A stretch of DNA of 6,200 nucleotides from Acutalibacter sp. (GTDB lineage: Bacteria; Bacillota; Clostridia; Oscillospirales; Acutalibacteraceae). The notes below the pieces were generated by a model. That model was given only the letters and a program-made list of their open reading frames with translations. It made no database searches and was not told where the DNA came from. Of this stretch, positions 4,752 to 6,200 are shown in pieces. Positions within the stretch are counted from its first letter, which is position 1, and each line of letters starts with the position of its first letter. The stretch is taken from positions 1-6,200 of the forward strand of contig JAAWSH010000105.1 of the NCBI GenBank assembly GCA_022801475.1. The letters run 5' to 3'. The position numbers were made by a program, and so were the translations under genes.

Positions 4752-5583
4752 AAAAGGAGCGCTTTATGTTGTAGGTACTCCCATTGGAAACCTGGGAGAC
4801 TTCTCTCCCCGGGCGAGGGAGACACTAGCTCAGGCGGATTTTATTGCCGCTGAGGACACCCGGGTTACTATGGCTCTATTGAACCATTTTGGCCTGCACA
4901 AACCCCTGCTCAGCTATTTTGAGCACAACAAGCTCAGCCGGGGCGAGACCATCCTGGCCCGGCTTCGGGCAGGAGATACCTGCGCCCTTGTATCTGACGC
5001 GGGAATGCCCGCTGTTTCTGACCCGGGCGAGACCCTGATCGCCGCCTGCGCCCAGGAGGACATCCCTGTCTATGTGGTACCGGGCCCTACCGCCGCCATT
5101 TCAGCCTTGGCGGTCAGCGGCCTGCCTACCGGGCGCTTTACCTTCGAGGGTTTTCTCTCTATGAATAAGCACAGCCGCCGGGAACACCTGGCCCAAATCA
5201 GCGGGGAAACCAGGACCATGATCTTCTACGAGGCCCCCCACAAACTGCGCCGCACCCTGGGGGACTTGGAAAAACTCTTTGGGCCAGAACGAAAGATCGC
5301 CGTGGTTCGGGAGCTGACCAAGCTCCACGAGGAGGTGTGGCGCACCACCCTGGGAGAGGCCGCCGCCCATTACCGGGAACAGGAGCCCCGGGGGGAGTTT
5401 GTACTGGTGGTGGCCGGGGGAGAGGTCCCGGTGCCGGCAGAGGCCTATTCCCTGGAGGACGCGGTGGAGCTAGCCGGGGAGTACCTACAGCAGGGCTGCT
5501 CTACCAGCCAGGCTGCCCGGCAGGCTGCTCAAGAGAGCGGCCAGAGGAAGTCGGAGATATACCGGGCGCTGACGGAGAGGTAG
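4744..5583 (+). CDS. rsmI: 16S rRNA 2'-O-methyltransferase RsmI
   Basis: A 279-residue protein of the tetrapyrrole-methylase fold, matching RsmI (YraL; YabC is the Bacillus neighbour-locus name). RsmI makes the 2'-O-methyl group on C1402 of 16S rRNA at the decoding centre of the 30S subunit, using SAM. The family motifs are all visible: LYVVGTPIGNLGD (7-19), AAEDTR (35-40), SDAGMPAVSDPG (84-95), VVPGPTAA (111-118), FYEAPHKL (161-168) and RELTKLHEE (189-197). The C-terminal small helical domain with SQAARQAAQESGQRKSEIY is also usual for RsmI. Length is normal. ATG 4744 has AAGGAG (4729-4734) 9 bases upstream inside the preceding gene. No GIY-YIG gene (yazA) separates it from the yabB-type gene, unlike in Bacillus. 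Confidence 0.95.
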   Translation: MLEKGALYVVGTPIGNLGDFSPRARETLAQADFIAAEDTRVTMALLNHFGLHKPLLSYFEHNKLSRGETILARLRAGDTCALVSDAGMPAVSDPGETLIAACAQEDIPVYVVPGPTAAISALAVSGLPTGRFTFEGFLSMNKHSRREHLAQISGETRTMIFYEAPHKLRRTLGDLEKLFGPERKIAVVRELTKLHEEVWRTTLGEAAAHYREQEPRGEFVLVVAGGEVPVPAEAYSLEDAVELAGEYLQQGCSTSQAARQAAQESGQRKSEIYRALTER

Positions 5584-5614
5584 GAGATATTTTGCGAATA
5601 ATTTTTGAGTGATA

Positions 5615-5683
5615 GGGGACCCTCCGGACGTGAAGGACGTGGTCTCCACAGGCGGCTTTCCCCGCCCCTGGACCGCGTCCTGT
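5615..5683. terminator. Structured convergent spacer, possible weak terminators
   Basis: Between the converging rsmI and phosphorylase genes lie imperfect inverted repeats. GGGGACC (5615-5621) pairs with GGTCTCC (5641-5647) with one G-T pair. GGCGG (5651-5655) pairs with CCGCC (5662-5666). ACAGG (5648-5652) can instead pair with CCTGT (5679-5683), which is followed by TTTCC on the plus strand. A direct repeat GGACGT-GAA-GGACGT (5626-5640) lies in the first loop. None has a clean stem plus T-run, so a terminator role is inferred from position. Confidence 0.35.
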
Positions 5684-5707
5684 TTTCCACTGTCAAATTT
5701 CAGGGGT

Positions 5708-6199
5708 TTATTTCAGCGCCAGCTCTACGCAGCCGGTTAAAAAGCGCTCCTGCTTCCGCTTATACAGGGCGTAGTCCTCTCCGCCCCAGCGCCACCGGGG
5801 GCCCTCAGGGGTTAGGGGGTGCTTGTCCGAGGCCATGAGGAGTACGGTGCTTTTCAGCCCGTAGTATTCGCAGACGTTCACAATGGCGGAGGCCTCCATA
5901 TCGACCCCCACATACCCCTGGGCCCGCCACTGGGCTTCCTTATAGAAAGTCTGCCTGTACACCGCGTCAGTGGTGACAGTGTTTTCCCCTTTTATTTCCT
6001 GCCCCAGGGCCTTTGCCGCCTGCTCCCGGGTCCAAATGCCCCTGGGCACGGCGGTCTCCCGCTGGGCGAAATAGTGCCGGGAGGCCCCCTCTTCGCTGAG
6101 GATCTTCTCCGGCATCAGCAGGTCGCCTACCTGAATTTTTTCGCCAAAAGCCCCGCACAGGCCCACCACCAGCATCTCTTCTACCCCCATGGCGTGGAG
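5708..6199 (-). CDS. Nucleoside phosphorylase family protein, C-terminal part
   Basis: The last 163 residues of a PNP/UDP-phosphorylase superfamily protein; the N-terminal part, roughly a third, lies beyond the right edge. Members cleave the glycosidic bond of nucleosides with phosphate, or with water in the MTA/SAH nucleosidases. Visible: VGLCGAF (the conserved glycine-rich strand), VGDLLMPEKILSEEGASRHY (typical of the uridine/purine phosphorylase side), TTDAVYRQT, GVDMEASAI with the M-E pair that binds the ribose, and ASDKHP carrying the Asp that in relatives acts on the base. The reading frame continues past the Met at 6190 to the edge, so that Met is internal. Substrate cannot be decided from this part; uridine phosphorylase-like or a related purine enzyme is plausible. 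Confidence 0.85.
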   Translation of the reverse strand, partial: LHAMGVEEMLVVGLCGAFGEKIQVGDLLMPEKILSEEGASRHYFAQRETAVPRGIWTREQAAKALGQEIKGENTVTTDAVYRQTFYKEAQWRAQGYVGVDMEASAIVNVCEYYGLKSTVLLMASDKHPLTPEGPRWRWGGEDYALYKRKQERFLTGCVELALK

Positions 6200-6200
6200 G

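Noticed and set aside
1..6200. CRISPR array, insertion sequence, prophage or defence genes
   Set aside because: No regularly spaced repeats, no transposase or integrase, and no phage or defence domains on either strand.

Overview
This window looks like chromosomal housekeeping DNA from a GC-rich, anaerobic member of the Firmicutes, most likely a gut Clostridia of the Oscillospirales/Ruminococcaceae type. The reasons are strong GGAGG ribosome-binding sites, an 8Fe-8S clostridial ferredoxin, and a gene order that follows the Bacillus yaaQ-holB-yaaT-yabB-yabC (pstA-holB-ricT-trmN-rsmI) neighbourhood. The taxon is inferred from these features; no rRNA or other marker is present to fix it.

Layout. 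Bases 1-175 hold no recognisable gene but several small hairpins. Bases 208-633 (minus strand) encode a 141-residue protein of the bacterial Cu/Zn superoxide dismutase family. It has lost every metal ligand and contains no histidine at all; a strong terminator follows its stop codon. Across a 241-base divergent spacer lies a 66-residue uncharacterised small protein (875-1075, plus) with its own terminator. From 1166 the main plus-strand block begins: an extended -10 promoter, pstA (c-di-AMP-binding PII-like protein), holB (clamp-loader delta-prime subunit), a 152-base gap, ricT (Fe-S protein of the Ric complex acting on RNase Y), a ferredoxin with its own promoter and terminator, then a yabB-type tRNA methyltransferase overlapping rsmI (16S rRNA 2'-O-methyltransferase). 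After a structured convergent spacer, the C-terminal part of a nucleoside phosphorylase enters from the right edge on the minus strand.

How the genes work together. The plus-strand block joins signalling (c-di-AMP), replication (clamp loader), RNA processing (RicT) and RNA modification (tRNA and rRNA methylation). This is a long-conserved Firmicutes neighbourhood rather than a single pathway. Compared with Bacillus, tmk, yaaR, yabA and yazA are absent from their usual places, and the ferredoxin sits where yabA would be. Most of the window is ordinary. The best candidate for new biology is the ligand-free SOD-fold protein, followed by the 66-residue small protein.
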